Both the position numbers and the translations under genes were made by a program. Below are positions 6,959-15,244 of a stretch of DNA of 15,526 nucleotides, in pieces; position 1 is the stretch's first letter, and each line of letters opens with the position of its first letter. Source of the DNA: Bacteroidales bacterium UBA1797 (GTDB taxonomy: Bacteria > Bacteroidota > Bacteroidia > Bacteroidales > VadinHA17); contig DCFT01000173.1 of the NCBI GenBank assembly GCA_002319885.1, positions 1-15,526 on the forward strand. The letters are read 5' to 3'. The notes under the pieces are model-generated. The model was given only the letters and a program-made list of their open reading frames with translations, was not told the DNA's origin and ran no database searches.

Positions 6959-8065
6959 TCAGCCTTTAAAATGAGGTAAGTATTCTTTTATATCGTAAGA
7001 ATTACATAATCCCCGGAATTCTTCCAAAAGCTCACTATTAAAAGGAACACCTTTATCTTTTCTCTCAATCCACGTATCATATTCTTTTTCTCCTGCAGTA
7101 AAAATACGGGTTTGTCCGGGCATCTTCCTTGATGCCCGGAGCTCACGAAGAATATCACCTGTAGTTTTTTTAAAATCAGAAGGATCTGTAAATGCACTGA
7201 TATCGATAACCATGAAGAAATGGCCTACAGAATATGGAATCTTTTTCCCGTCTTTGTTGCCAACGAGCATCTTCATGAAAGAACCCTGTTGCAAGGCGGC
7301 TGAAAGGATCTCTACAACAGTTGCATATCCGTAACCCTTATAGCCACCCGTTTCTTCACCTGCTCCGCCAAGTGGTGTCAGAGCAGCCTTACCTGAAATG
7401 AGATCTTTAAGCACTTCGGAAGAATTGGTTTTACTTTCTCCTACTTCATCAATTACCCATCCTTTGGGCAAATCCTTTCCCTCACGGGCATATAGTTCTA
7501 CTTTCCCTCTTTGAGTAATAGAAGTGGCACAGTCGAGCAAGAAAGGGAACGACTCGTCACTTGGGATACCATAAGTCATTGGATTAGTACCCAGCATGTT
7601 TTCCACACCGAAAGTCGGAGCGATGGACGGACGTGCATTGGTACCTGTAATACCTATCATATTTTCTCTTACGGCCATCAGGGGATAATATCCGGCGAAG
7701 CCAAAATGACTTGAATTTCGCACAGCTACCATACCCATTCCAAATTTTCTGGCTTTTTCGATTGCAAGTTTCATAGCATGGTATGCAATAACATGGCCCA
7801 TTCCATTTTGTCCGTCTACAACAGCAGTCGTAGGCCCTTCTTTTATTATTTTATAATTTGTTACAGGATTCAATATACCTTCTTTTATACGGTCGAGATA
7901 AATGCTTTTAAACCTATTTACTCCATGGGAGTCAAAACCAAGTTTATCGGCTTCGATCAACACGTCACAAACTATTCCTGCATCTTCTTCCGGAATGCCT
8001 GCCTTTACCATTACTTTTAACATGAATTTTTCAAGGACTTCAAATGGAATAAATTTCTTCTCCAT
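6959..8065 (-). CDS. Ldh2/AllD-family NAD(P)-dependent oxidoreductase (malate/L-lactate dehydrogenase family)
   Basis: The 368-residue protein matches the Ldh2/MDG2 family, which is unrelated to classical Rossmann malate dehydrogenases. Visible signatures are FDSHGVNR (44-51), RNSSHFG (116-122, with the His proposed as catalytic in AllD-type enzymes), LGTNP (158-162), LLDCATS (176-182) and TGGYKGYGY. The usual length is about 350. Members reduce 2-oxo acids or cyclic imines or oxidise the matching 2-hydroxy acids: malate, L-lactate, sulfolactate (ComC), ureidoglycolate (AllD), 2,3-diketogulonate (DlgD), piperideine-2-carboxylate. The exact substrate cannot be read from sequence. It is cytoplasmic. 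The ATG at 8065 follows GGGG-rich bases with no clear Shine-Dalgarno. It is divergent from an amino acid permease, which hints at an amino-acid-derived 2-oxo or imino acid, but that is inference. Confidence 0.88.
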   Translation of the reverse strand: MEKKFIPFEVLEKFMLKVMVKAGIPEEDAGIVCDVLIEADKLGFDSHGVNRFKSIYLDRIKEGILNPVTNYKIIKEGPTTAVVDGQNGMGHVIAYHAMKLAIEKARKFGMGMVAVRNSSHFGFAGYYPLMAVRENMIGITGTNARPSIAPTFGVENMLGTNPMTYGIPSDESFPFLLDCATSITQRGKVELYAREGKDLPKGWVIDEVGESKTNSSEVLKDLISGKAALTPLGGAGEETGGYKGYGYATVVEILSAALQQGSFMKMLVGNKDGKKIPYSVGHFFMVIDISAFTDPSDFKKTTGDILRELRASRKMPGQTRIFTAGEKEYDTWIERKDKGVPFNSELLEEFRGLCNSYDIKEYLPHFKG

Positions 8066-8261
8066 GGGGTTTAAGATTATTGTTTATCAGATTGTAAAAT
8101 TAAAAAATAATATCAAACTTTTTTCAGCTTCAATGTGGAGTGAAGAATCCCTGTTATTTCATAATTCTCAATATTACTGTTTGGATTCAATGGAATTCAA
8201 TACTATCAGGTGATGAATCAGTCAATTCAAGAGAATGCATTAAATAAAGTAGTCTTCCGGG

Positions 8262-8293
8262 TTTGAAAGATTCATGAATTAATTATTAAATTG
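8262..8293 (+). promoter_or_regulatory. Candidate promoter for the permease gene
   Basis: TTTG (8262-8265) is followed after 21 bases by TAAATTG (8287-8293), close to the Bacteroidota -7 element but one T short. A 10-bp palindrome ATTCATGAAT (8270-8279) lies between the two. If correct, transcription starts near 8300, which makes the TTG at 8291 impossible as a start and supports the ATG at 8321. Confidence 0.35.
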
Positions 8294-8320
8294 TCATCAT
8301 TAGATTTAAAAAGCTTTTCT

Positions 8321-9724
8321 ATGGGTAATCAAAGGAATCTTGTAAAGACTCTGGGTTTGGGGTATGTGGTCATTTTTGTTGTGGCAAATATCATCGGATC
8401 AGGAGTGTATAAGAAAATTGCGCCAATGACTGCTGATCTTCATTCTTCGATATGGATACTAGCAGCATGGATAGCAGGTGGAATTATCACTCTCTTTGGA
8501 GCCTTGAGCAATGCAGAGGTTGCCGGTTTACTGGCAGATACCGGTGGTGAATTTATTTATTTAAAAAAAATATACAACCGTTTTTTTGCTTTTATGTACG
8601 GTTGGTCGCTGTTCACTGTAATTCAGACTGCAACGATCTCCTCTCTCGCTTATGTCTTTGCACAATCTCTGAACAGTATTATCCCGATTCCCTCTGTTTT
8701 TAGCTCCCTGCAACATTTTACGATAGGAGGCGTATTCTTCCCTTTCCAGGATTTTGGAGTGAAGCTGACAGCAATTCTTCTGATTCTGATTTTAACAGGG
8801 CTTAACATTACGGGATTGAAAAGCGGGGCAGGCGTTAGTAAGGCAATCATGTTGTTAGTATTTACAGGCCTTTTTGTTATCGTCGTATTCGGTTTGGGTA
8901 GCCTGACAACCAAGCCTGCCAATTTTATGAACTTTAAAGATCTGACAAATGGGACAGTTACTGTCTCAGCTTTTTATACAGCAATGCTGGCTGCTTTCTG
9001 GGCTTATCAGGGATGGGTATCTGTAGGATTTATCGGTGGAGAGATTAAAGACCCTACAAGAAATATTCCTAAGGGAATTGTCTCCGGGGTATTTATTGTA
9101 ATTATAATCTATTTGCTGGTCAATATGACCTATCTGACTCTTTTATCTATTCCGCAACTTGTTCAAATTAATGAAGCTGGCAATCAGATAGCGGCAGTTG
9201 AGGCAGTAAGAACATTCTGGGGAACAGGAGGAGTACTTTTTATTTCATTATTAATTCTTGTTACTACTCTGGGATGTACAAATGCCAGTATACTGACGGG
9301 GGCCCGACCCTATTATGCCATGGCTCGTGATAAACTTTTTTTCAGGAGTATCGCTAAAATTAATAAAGCCAATGTCCCGTCTAACTCGCTTTTATGGCAG
9401 GGAATATGGGCATCAGTATTGGTTCTGTCGGGAACCTTTGATCAATTGACGGACATGATTATTTTTGCAGTTTTTATTTTTTATGGAGCTACTACTCTCG
9501 GGGTATTCATTTTACGATACAGGATGCCGGAAATACACAGACCCTATAAAGTATGGGGATATCCTGTGGTGCCGGCAATATTCATCCTGTTTTGTATAGG
9601 TTTATTTTTCAATACGATAATAACAAGGCCTCGTGAGGCTACAATTGGGTTGGTTCTGATTTTTTCAGGAATACCGGTTTATTTCTTTATGAAATGGCGA
9701 TATTCAAAGACAGAAAGAGATTAG
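8321..9724 (+). CDS. APC-superfamily amino acid permease (AA_permease_2 / LAT-like)
   Basis: I chose the ATG at 8321 (467 residues). An in-frame TTG at 8291 would add ten polar residues and overlaps a likely -7 element. The protein shows about twelve hydrophobic segments. The first carries the substrate-binding loop IIGSGVYKK, matching the broken-helix GSG motif of APC transporters. After helix 6 comes GGEIKDPTRNIPKGI, the conserved E-x-x-P-x-R-x-x-P loop of the LAT subgroup. Length is usual for the family. It should sit in the inner membrane and carry amino acids by proton symport or exchange, as bacterial SteT does. Substrate is not predictable here. It is divergent from the Ldh2-family gene, and its stop lies 13 bases from the convergent msrB stop. 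Confidence 0.88.
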   Translation: MGNQRNLVKTLGLGYVVIFVVANIIGSGVYKKIAPMTADLHSSIWILAAWIAGGIITLFGALSNAEVAGLLADTGGEFIYLKKIYNRFFAFMYGWSLFTVIQTATISSLAYVFAQSLNSIIPIPSVFSSLQHFTIGGVFFPFQDFGVKLTAILLILILTGLNITGLKSGAGVSKAIMLLVFTGLFVIVVFGLGSLTTKPANFMNFKDLTNGTVTVSAFYTAMLAAFWAYQGWVSVGFIGGEIKDPTRNIPKGIVSGVFIVIIIYLLVNMTYLTLLSIPQLVQINEAGNQIAAVEAVRTFWGTGGVLFISLLILVTTLGCTNASILTGARPYYAMARDKLFFRSIAKINKANVPSNSLLWQGIWASVLVLSGTFDQLTDMIIFAVFIFYGATTLGVFILRYRMPEIHRPYKVWGYPVVPAIFILFCIGLFFNTIITRPREATIGLVLIFSGIPVYFFMKWRYSKTERD

Positions 9725-9737
9725 TGGTTAAATTTTT

Positions 9738-10298
9738 CTACTTACTATCAGGTACGAAATCTAAAGCTATTGAATTCATACAATATCTCTTGCCAGTTGG
9801 TGGGGGACCATCATCAAATATATGTCCTAAGTGTCCTCCGCATCTTGCGCATAAGACTTCTGTCCTTTCCATTCCCAAAGATGTATCGCGTCTGTATACC
9901 GTACTGTTCTTATTGGCCTGTTCAAAGAAGCTTGGCCAGCCACATGTACTTGCAAATTTTGCATCCGAGCGGAAAAGCAAATTGCCGCAAGCTGCACAGT
10001 AATATGTGCCCCTTACATCTGAATTCCAATACTTACCTGTAAAAGGTTGTTCCGTAGCCGCATGTCGCGACACTTCATAAAGTTCCTTAGGAAGTATCTT
10101 CTTCCACTCAGCATCGCTGAGATTCAATTTGGTTGTATCGGTATGAGAATAGTAAGGATTTTCAGGTTTACTAATAGTATTCATGTTTAAGGATGATTGA
10201 TTAGCATTTCTACTCTGTCCGCATGCACTAAAGGAAAGTGCCGCGACCATTGATAATATTATAACGATTTTAACAGAAACTGATTCAGATCTTTTCAT
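9738..10298 (-). CDS. msrB: Peptide-methionine (R)-S-oxide reductase MsrB, exported (likely lipoprotein)
   Basis: The 186-residue protein reduces methionine-R-sulfoxide in proteins. Residues 1-26 form a signal (IVIILSMVAALSFSAC) ending in a lipobox-like Cys26, with Phe at -3 where Leu is usual, so a lipoprotein is likely but not certain. The SelR domain spans about 57-183. It holds zinc-binding CAAC (101-104) and CARC (150-153), CGWPSF (119-124, with the probable resolving Cys119), GHLGHIFDDGPPPTG and the catalytic Cys173 in RYCMNS. All key residues are present. It is the second gene of an operon, starting two bases after the msrA stop. The envelope location suggests repair of periplasmic or surface proteins. 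Confidence 0.95.
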   Translation of the reverse strand: MKRSESVSVKIVIILSMVAALSFSACGQSRNANQSSLNMNTISKPENPYYSHTDTTKLNLSDAEWKKILPKELYEVSRHAATEQPFTGKYWNSDVRGTYYCAACGNLLFRSDAKFASTCGWPSFFEQANKNSTVYRRDTSLGMERTEVLCARCGGHLGHIFDDGPPPTGKRYCMNSIALDFVPDSK

Positions 10299-10300
10299 TA

Positions 10301-11011
10301 TTATTTCTTTAACCGGTCTTTAAATACTTTTTCGAATTTTTCTAATTTGGGTTGTATAACCATTCTGCAATATGGAGCATCTTTGTTCTGGTTATAATAA
10401 TCCTGATGATAATCTTCCGCTTTGTAGAAAGCAGTGAAAGGGACTAATTGAGTTACAATTGGTTTCAGATAAACATGGTTATTATTTAAGTCATCAATAA
10501 TGCTTTTGGCAATCTTATACTGATTATCATTCCTGTAAAAAATAACCGACCGGTATTGAGTCCCGACATCATCACCCTGTCTGTTTAATGATGTCGGATC
10601 GTGAACAGTAAAAAAGACTTTCAGAATCTCATCAACAGATGTCTTTGACTTATCAAATATAATTTGTACAACTTCAGCATGTCCTGTTGAACCGGTGCAT
10701 ACTTCCCTGTATGAAGGATTTTTAACTGTACCACCTGAGAATCCCGATTCTACTTTTATTACTCCATCAAGCATTTCATAAACTGCATCCACACACCAAA
10801 AACATCCACCACCAAGAGTAATTGTATCATATGAAGATAAATTGCCAGGCTGCTCAATAACCGGCTCTATTGTAGTATTTTTATTTTTAATTTCCATTTT
10901 CTTTTTTGTATTAGTTTTTTCTCCATAAGCACTCACTATCAATGTAAAAACTGTGATCAGTTGAAGTAGTATTATAAGAGAAATTGTTTTATTTTTTTTA
11001 ATAGAATTCAT
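10301..11011 (-). CDS. msrA: Peptide-methionine (S)-S-oxide reductase MsrA, exported
   Basis: From the ATG at 11011 the product is 236 residues. The in-frame TTG at 11029 would add six residues; I prefer the ATG, which has GAAGAA just before it. Residues 6-29 form a hydrophobic signal or anchor (ISLIILLQLITVFTLIVSAYG), followed by a Lys/Asn-rich linker to about 60. The MsrA domain (about 62-236) has GGGCFWCVDAVYE with nucleophile Cys70 (second Cys73), SGGTVKNPSYREVCTGSTGHAEVVQ, HDPTSLNRQGDDVGTQYRS and AEDYHQDYY. Cys215 (APYCRMVI) sits at the resolving position. It reduces methionine-S-sulfoxide, complementing MsrB. Expression is probably from a promoter in the 11012-11214 spacer. Confidence 0.95.
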   Translation of the reverse strand: MNSIKKNKTISLIILLQLITVFTLIVSAYGEKTNTKKKMEIKNKNTTIEPVIEQPGNLSSYDTITLGGGCFWCVDAVYEMLDGVIKVESGFSGGTVKNPSYREVCTGSTGHAEVVQIIFDKSKTSVDEILKVFFTVHDPTSLNRQGDDVGTQYRSVIFYRNDNQYKIAKSIIDDLNNNHVYLKPIVTQLVPFTAFYKAEDYHQDYYNQNKDAPYCRMVIQPKLEKFEKVFKDRLKK

Positions 11012-11082
11012 TTCTTCAATGTTTTTCAATTATAAAATCATGTTTTTCTCTTATTAAAACAACTATAATTAACTAATGTTTA

Positions 11083-11106
11083 ATAATCTGTTTTTTGTCA
11101 GATTAT
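11083..11106. promoter_or_regulatory. Inverted repeat between divergent msrA and esterase genes
   Basis: ATAATCTG (11083-11090) and CAGATTAT (11099-11106) are perfect inverted arms around an 8-base T-rich spacer. It lies about 70 bases upstream of msrA and about 110 bases upstream of the esterase gene. It could be a shared operator or a leader hairpin. I found no well-spaced -33/-7 pair for either gene in this 203-bp spacer. Confidence 0.35.
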
Positions 11107-11214
11107 GGTATTTATGTATGGCCTATTATAGCTTTCGATGGTTTTCTTATATTTACATGAATATTTTCTGCGATTAAGATATTAAAGAGTTTAACCAAAT
11201 ACATCAGGAAGGAA

Positions 11215-12033
11215 ATGAAACGTACACTTGTTTTTCTAATTACAATATGGGTTTTCTCTGTAGCCAATGCTGCAATTGTCGATACCATTCAGGTTTACAG
11301 TCAATCGATGCAGAAAAATATTAAAGCAGTAATAATAACTCCTGATACGTATGCTTCTGCAACACAACTTCCGGTGGTTTATTTATTACATGGATATAGC
11401 GGAAATCACCTTAAATGGATAAACAGTGCCAAAGGTTTTGAGAGAGCCGCCGATCAGTATAATATGATTATTGTTTGTCCTGATGGCGGATATGGCAGCT
11501 GGTACTGGAATAGTCCGGTTGACCCTAAATCTCAGTATGAGACATTTATTGCTGATGAACTGGTAAAAGCAATCGATTTAAGGTATAAGACGGTTAAGGA
11601 CCGAACCGGAAGGGCAATCACCGGACTGAGTATGGGAGGACACGGAGCATTATATCTTGCTATCAAACATCAGGATATATTCGGCGCTGCAGGTAGCATG
11701 AGCGGTGGAGTTGATATCCGGCCTTTCCCTAACAACTGGGACATGGCCAAAGTGCTGGGAACCTATGCTGACCAACCTGAACGCTGGGAAAAGAACACCG
11801 TGATTAATATGCTGTATCAACTTACTCCGAATTCACTGGCCATTATTATTGATTGCGGGACAGATGATTTCTTTTACAAAGTAAATGAAAACCTGCACCA
11901 GCAGTTATTATACCGTAACATTCCTCATGACTATATTACCCGTCCCGGCGGGCACACCTGGGCCTACTGGACCAATGCTGTAAAATATCAGTTGTTATTT
12001 ATGAGGAACTATTTTGACAACCCCGAGCATTGA
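11215..12033 (+). CDS. Secreted Esterase D-family alpha/beta hydrolase
   Basis: The 272-residue protein starts with a classic signal peptide (KRTLVFLITIWVFSVANA, cut near residue 19-20), so it acts outside the cytoplasm. The alpha/beta-hydrolase domain (about 25-268) has the oxyanion-side motif LLHGYSGNH (57-65) and WYWNSP, as seen in PF00756 esterases. GLSMGG (137-142) carries nucleophile Ser139, an Asp lies at 217/218 (DCGTDD), and His247 sits in GGHTW. The triad is complete. Relatives include acetyl-xylan and feruloyl esterases, S-formylglutathione hydrolase and mycolyltransferases; secretion favours polysaccharide or ester de-esterification. AGGAAGG at 11206-11212 is an unusually good Shine-Dalgarno for this phylum, suggesting strong translation. 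The MFS transporter gene follows immediately. Confidence 0.9.
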   Translation: MKRTLVFLITIWVFSVANAAIVDTIQVYSQSMQKNIKAVIITPDTYASATQLPVVYLLHGYSGNHLKWINSAKGFERAADQYNMIIVCPDGGYGSWYWNSPVDPKSQYETFIADELVKAIDLRYKTVKDRTGRAITGLSMGGHGALYLAIKHQDIFGAAGSMSGGVDIRPFPNNWDMAKVLGTYADQPERWEKNTVINMLYQLTPNSLAIIIDCGTDDFFYKVNENLHQQLLYRNIPHDYITRPGGHTWAYWTNAVKYQLLFMRNYFDNPEH

Positions 12034-12038
12034 ACAGA

Positions 12039-13238
12039 ATGGAAAGGAGCCGCATCAGGGTAGCTGTAGCAATGGTATATTTCAGTATGGGGCTCTGTTT
12101 TGCATCGTGGGCCAGCAGAATTCCTGATATCAAGACCAAACTTCATTTGAATGATGCAATGCTTGGCAGTATTTTGTTCGCACTGCCGGTTGGTCAGTTT
12201 TTAATGATGCCATTTTCCGGAAAGCTCGTAACCCGCTTCGGAAGCCGGAGAGTTATACTTTTTGCACTTCCTTTGTACACAATCTGCCTCAGCAATATTG
12301 GTCTGGTAAAAGAAGGATGGCAACTGGCAATTGCTTTGTTTTTATTTGGTCTGGCCGGGAATCTTTGTAATATTTCGATCAACACGCAGGGTGTTACAAC
12401 AGAAATGTTATATGACCGGCCAATCATGTCATCATTTCACGGGGGATGGAGTCTTGCAGGATTTACCGGTGCTCTAATCGGATTGCTTATGATTAATCTG
12501 AAAGTTGCTCCTTACTGGCATTTCATAACTGTCATACTGGTTGTATGGGTTATAGTGTGGATAAATCATCCGTTTCTTGTAAAAGGCAAATCAGGTTTCA
12601 ACAATGATGAACCGAAGCGAAAATTCTTTTCTAAGCCCGACAGTATTCTTCTTCAGCTCGGTATCATTGGTTTTTGCAGTATGGCCAGTGAAGGTGCAAT
12701 GTTCGACTGGAGTGGTGTTTATTTTAAAGATGTTGTTAAAGCTCCATCATCTCTTGTTATTTTAGGATATACTTCATTTATGATCATGATGGCTGCAGGT
12801 CGTTTTTTAGCCGATTATGTGACTTCAAAAATAGGCAGGAAAAAACTGCTTCAGATTTGTGGCGTAATGATCTCAACAGGTTTATTTACTTCAGTTCTGT
12901 TTCCTAATCTGATAACCTGTACATTTGCTTTTATGCTCGTCGGTTTGGGAGTCTCAAGTATTGTGCCTACCGTTTACAGTGCAGCAGGAAGGCATACCAG
13001 GGTGCCTGCAGGTATTGCTCTGGCAACTGTCTCTAGTGTAAGCTTCCTGGGCTTTTTAATGGGCCCCCCTCTTATCGGTCATATCGCCCAGATTGCCGGT
13101 CTGCGGTATTCATTTGCTGTAATAGGCATATTTGGCTTAGGTATTTCACTTTTAGTCTCCCGCATTAAGGCTTTACAGGATGTAAAGCCCTTGGTGTTGC
13201 AGCAGGAAGCAGAATCAGAGCTTTTAATACCTCTTTAG
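12039..13238 (+). CDS. MFS transporter, YbjJ-like
   Basis: I chose the ATG at 12039, five bases after the esterase stop; a TTG at 12030 would overlap that stop and add three residues. The 399-residue protein has about twelve hydrophobic segments in two halves. The first motif-A-like loop is GKLVTRFGSRR, and a second in the other half is GRFLADYVTSKIGRKK. ASWASRIPDIK, GNLCNISINTQGV and SSFHGGWSLAGFTGA resemble the YbjJ/fucose-permease-like branch of MFS_1. It lies in the inner membrane and the direction and substrate are unknown. Tight coupling to a secreted esterase suggests they share a substrate, for example a sugar released by de-esterification. It converges on the GH3 gene with a 25-bp gap and no obvious terminator. 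Confidence 0.87.
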   Translation: MERSRIRVAVAMVYFSMGLCFASWASRIPDIKTKLHLNDAMLGSILFALPVGQFLMMPFSGKLVTRFGSRRVILFALPLYTICLSNIGLVKEGWQLAIALFLFGLAGNLCNISINTQGVTTEMLYDRPIMSSFHGGWSLAGFTGALIGLLMINLKVAPYWHFITVILVVWVIVWINHPFLVKGKSGFNNDEPKRKFFSKPDSILLQLGIIGFCSMASEGAMFDWSGVYFKDVVKAPSSLVILGYTSFMIMMAAGRFLADYVTSKIGRKKLLQICGVMISTGLFTSVLFPNLITCTFAFMLVGLGVSSIVPTVYSAAGRHTRVPAGIALATVSSVSFLGFLMGPPLIGHIAQIAGLRYSFAVIGIFGLGISLLVSRIKALQDVKPLVLQQEAESELLIPL

Positions 13239-13263
13239 CATATCAGGATTTTCTTAATTTTTA

Positions 13264-15210
13264 TCAATAACTTAAACCGAATCCAAATTTGTATAATGGA
13301 TTTTTAGAATCGTAAGGCATATCTTCCTTTTGGTTGCGGACGGCGTTCATGGAGGAAGGTAATTCGATTGGTAAATGTCCTCCGGGTTTGAATTTTCCAA
13401 AAACAACATCCATTAAAGCAGCGTCGCCTGACCCATAGTTAGCAATAAGTGCTTTTGAGTACCGGCTGATTTCCGGTATAACGGCAGGCCGGTCCAAATA
13501 TATATCAACTATAGTAGGGACAGTTTTTTCTAACATAAGAATATCTTTTAATTCTTTGCCCTTAAAATCGAGGTCACCAAAATGGAACATTCCAGCGATG
13601 ATGTTGTCTTTAGCTTCAGGGATCAGGTAGCTTGGTGTTTTTAGTCTTATTATAGCGAAATCGGCCTGCTTAGGATCATCAACAACTGTACCATATGCTG
13701 CCGCTACTTTCACATCGATATTTTTGACATAAATTTTAAGCTTGTTTAGTGCTAACGGTAAGGTGTGGCTATCATTTTTTAGTAACGTCAGTGATCTTCT
13801 CTGCGCGTCCTCACCGGCTTTTTTAAATTCAGGGTTCCCTACAATTTCTCCGGCTTTCTTTGCATCCACAAATGGATTGTCAAATAAACCTAACTGAAAC
13901 TTTAAACGAAGTAATCTTACTACAGAACTATCGATGCGCGATTCGTTTATTTTGCCTTCTTTCACCAGCTTAACAATAATATCCGGAAGGTTTTCACCTC
14001 CAAGCTGGTCAACACCGGCTTCAATTAGTTTCTGAACCCTCTCTTCGGTATTTAATTTTTCAACACCCCAGGCTCTTGCTGCAAAGGTGAAAGACCCCAG
14101 TTTTGTATCAGACACCAGTCCCCAGTCAGTACAGACCACCCCATCGTAGTGGTATTTATTACGTAAAAGTGCTGTAATGATAGCTTTATTGTAGGAAAAG
14201 CCCACTTCTTCCACATTTGCTTGCCCCATCGGAACACCATAATAAGGCATTATGGCTGCTGTACCTGCCTTTAAAGCGGCTTCAAAGGGGATAAGATGGT
14301 AGTTGAAATTGTTACCAGGGTAAACCTGGCCCTTCTGAAAATCAAAGTGCGGATCAAGACCATCTTTTTGCGGACCTCCACCCGGGAAATGCTTGGTCAT
14401 CATGGCCACACTGTTCGGCCCAATCTTTTCGCCCTGATAGCTTTTAATATATGCTTTAGTCATGCTGGATGACAATTCAGCATCCTCCCCGAAAGTGCCG
14501 GAAATGCGCGGCCAGCGAGGTTCAGTAGCTAAGTCTACCTGAGGGTGCAAGCCCTGGCGAATACCGACTGCCAGATACTCCTGGCGCGAAATATCAGCAA
14601 ACTGTCCTATAATCTTTTCATCGCCAATGGCAGCTAATCCCAGCGGATCGGGCCATATGGAGAAGGTTTTAGCCGACTGCGAGAAAAAGCCTCCTGCACC
14701 CTGGTTGCGAGGATCTGATGCAATGGTAAGTGGAATACCCAGACGTGTTTTTTCTTCGTACTGTTGCATACGGTTGTACCAGATAGCTAATGTATCGGGC
14801 GCTGGCACTGAAAAAAGATTAAAATGCGTAATGTGATTTTTGTCGATTTCGTTGGTCCCAACAGGTGACAAGCCTGACAAAAAATCTTTGGCTGGTTGTT
14901 CTTCAATGGTCCCGTCCTTATTTACACGAACGGGGGAATAAAACATCATTCCTGCTTTTTCTTCAATTGTCATTTGAATAAGCAGATCTTTAATTCTAAG
15001 CTCAACAGGCTGCCGGCTATCTTCATAAATATCAAGCTTGTTATTTTTATTTAAATCCCTGAAAATATAATGGCCGAATGTTTTAATTAACCCTGATTCA
15101 GTTGTAACGCAAGATGGTAATTTGTTTTCGGCTGACTTTCCGCAGGATAACAATATTAAAATTGATGCTGAAATACATCCTGAATAAATAATATATTTTC
15201 TGAGTGACAT
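13264..15210 (-). CDS. Glycoside hydrolase family 3 lipoprotein (beta-glucosidase/xylosidase-type)
   Basis: The 648-residue protein has a lipoprotein signal ending in LLSC (Cys23). A calcium-loop-like segment DLNKNNKLDIYED (52-64) follows, known at the N-terminus of one GH3 subgroup. The GH3 N-terminal domain (about 70-400) has LGIPLTIASDPRNQGAG, ATEPRWPRISGTFGED, KHFPGGGP (273-280) and nucleophile Asp362 in VVCTDWG. The C-terminal alpha/beta sandwich (about 465-648) ends in the GH3 motif FGFGLSY, with no fibronectin III domain. It should release terminal beta-linked sugars in the periplasm or at the surface. The acid/base residue cannot be assigned by eye. It is the downstream gene of a minus-strand pair, 34 bp after the partial gene at 15245. 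Exact sugar specificity is unknown. Confidence 0.92.
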   Translation of the reverse strand: MSLRKYIIYSGCISASILILLSCGKSAENKLPSCVTTESGLIKTFGHYIFRDLNKNNKLDIYEDSRQPVELRIKDLLIQMTIEEKAGMMFYSPVRVNKDGTIEEQPAKDFLSGLSPVGTNEIDKNHITHFNLFSVPAPDTLAIWYNRMQQYEEKTRLGIPLTIASDPRNQGAGGFFSQSAKTFSIWPDPLGLAAIGDEKIIGQFADISRQEYLAVGIRQGLHPQVDLATEPRWPRISGTFGEDAELSSSMTKAYIKSYQGEKIGPNSVAMMTKHFPGGGPQKDGLDPHFDFQKGQVYPGNNFNYHLIPFEAALKAGTAAIMPYYGVPMGQANVEEVGFSYNKAIITALLRNKYHYDGVVCTDWGLVSDTKLGSFTFAARAWGVEKLNTEERVQKLIEAGVDQLGGENLPDIIVKLVKEGKINESRIDSSVVRLLRLKFQLGLFDNPFVDAKKAGEIVGNPEFKKAGEDAQRRSLTLLKNDSHTLPLALNKLKIYVKNIDVKVAAAYGTVVDDPKQADFAIIRLKTPSYLIPEAKDNIIAGMFHFGDLDFKGKELKDILMLEKTVPTIVDIYLDRPAVIPEISRYSKALIANYGSGDAALMDVVFGKFKPGGHLPIELPSSMNAVRNQKEDMPYDSKNPLYKFGFGLSY

Positions 15211-15244
15211 TTTAGTATATATTAATTGTGAAGAACTTCATTGA

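Noticed and set aside
7511..8213. Plus-strand reading frames opposite the Ldh2-family gene (7511-7714, 7778-8020, 7902-8213)
   Set aside because: They are antisense shadows of a well-supported gene and have no protein family features.
8291..8320. TTG start for the permease
   Set aside because: It overlaps a likely -7 element, and an ATG at 8321 gives the usual permease N-terminus.
9694..10042. Plus-strand frames over msrB
   Set aside because: They are antisense to msrB, which has every catalytic and zinc-binding residue in place.
11012..11029. TTG start for MsrA
   Set aside because: It adds six residues before the signal sequence; the ATG at 11011 has a better upstream purine stretch.
12030..12038. 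Overlapping TTG start for the MFS transporter
   Set aside because: An ATG three codons on, five bases after the esterase stop, is the more likely start; the coupling argument holds either way.
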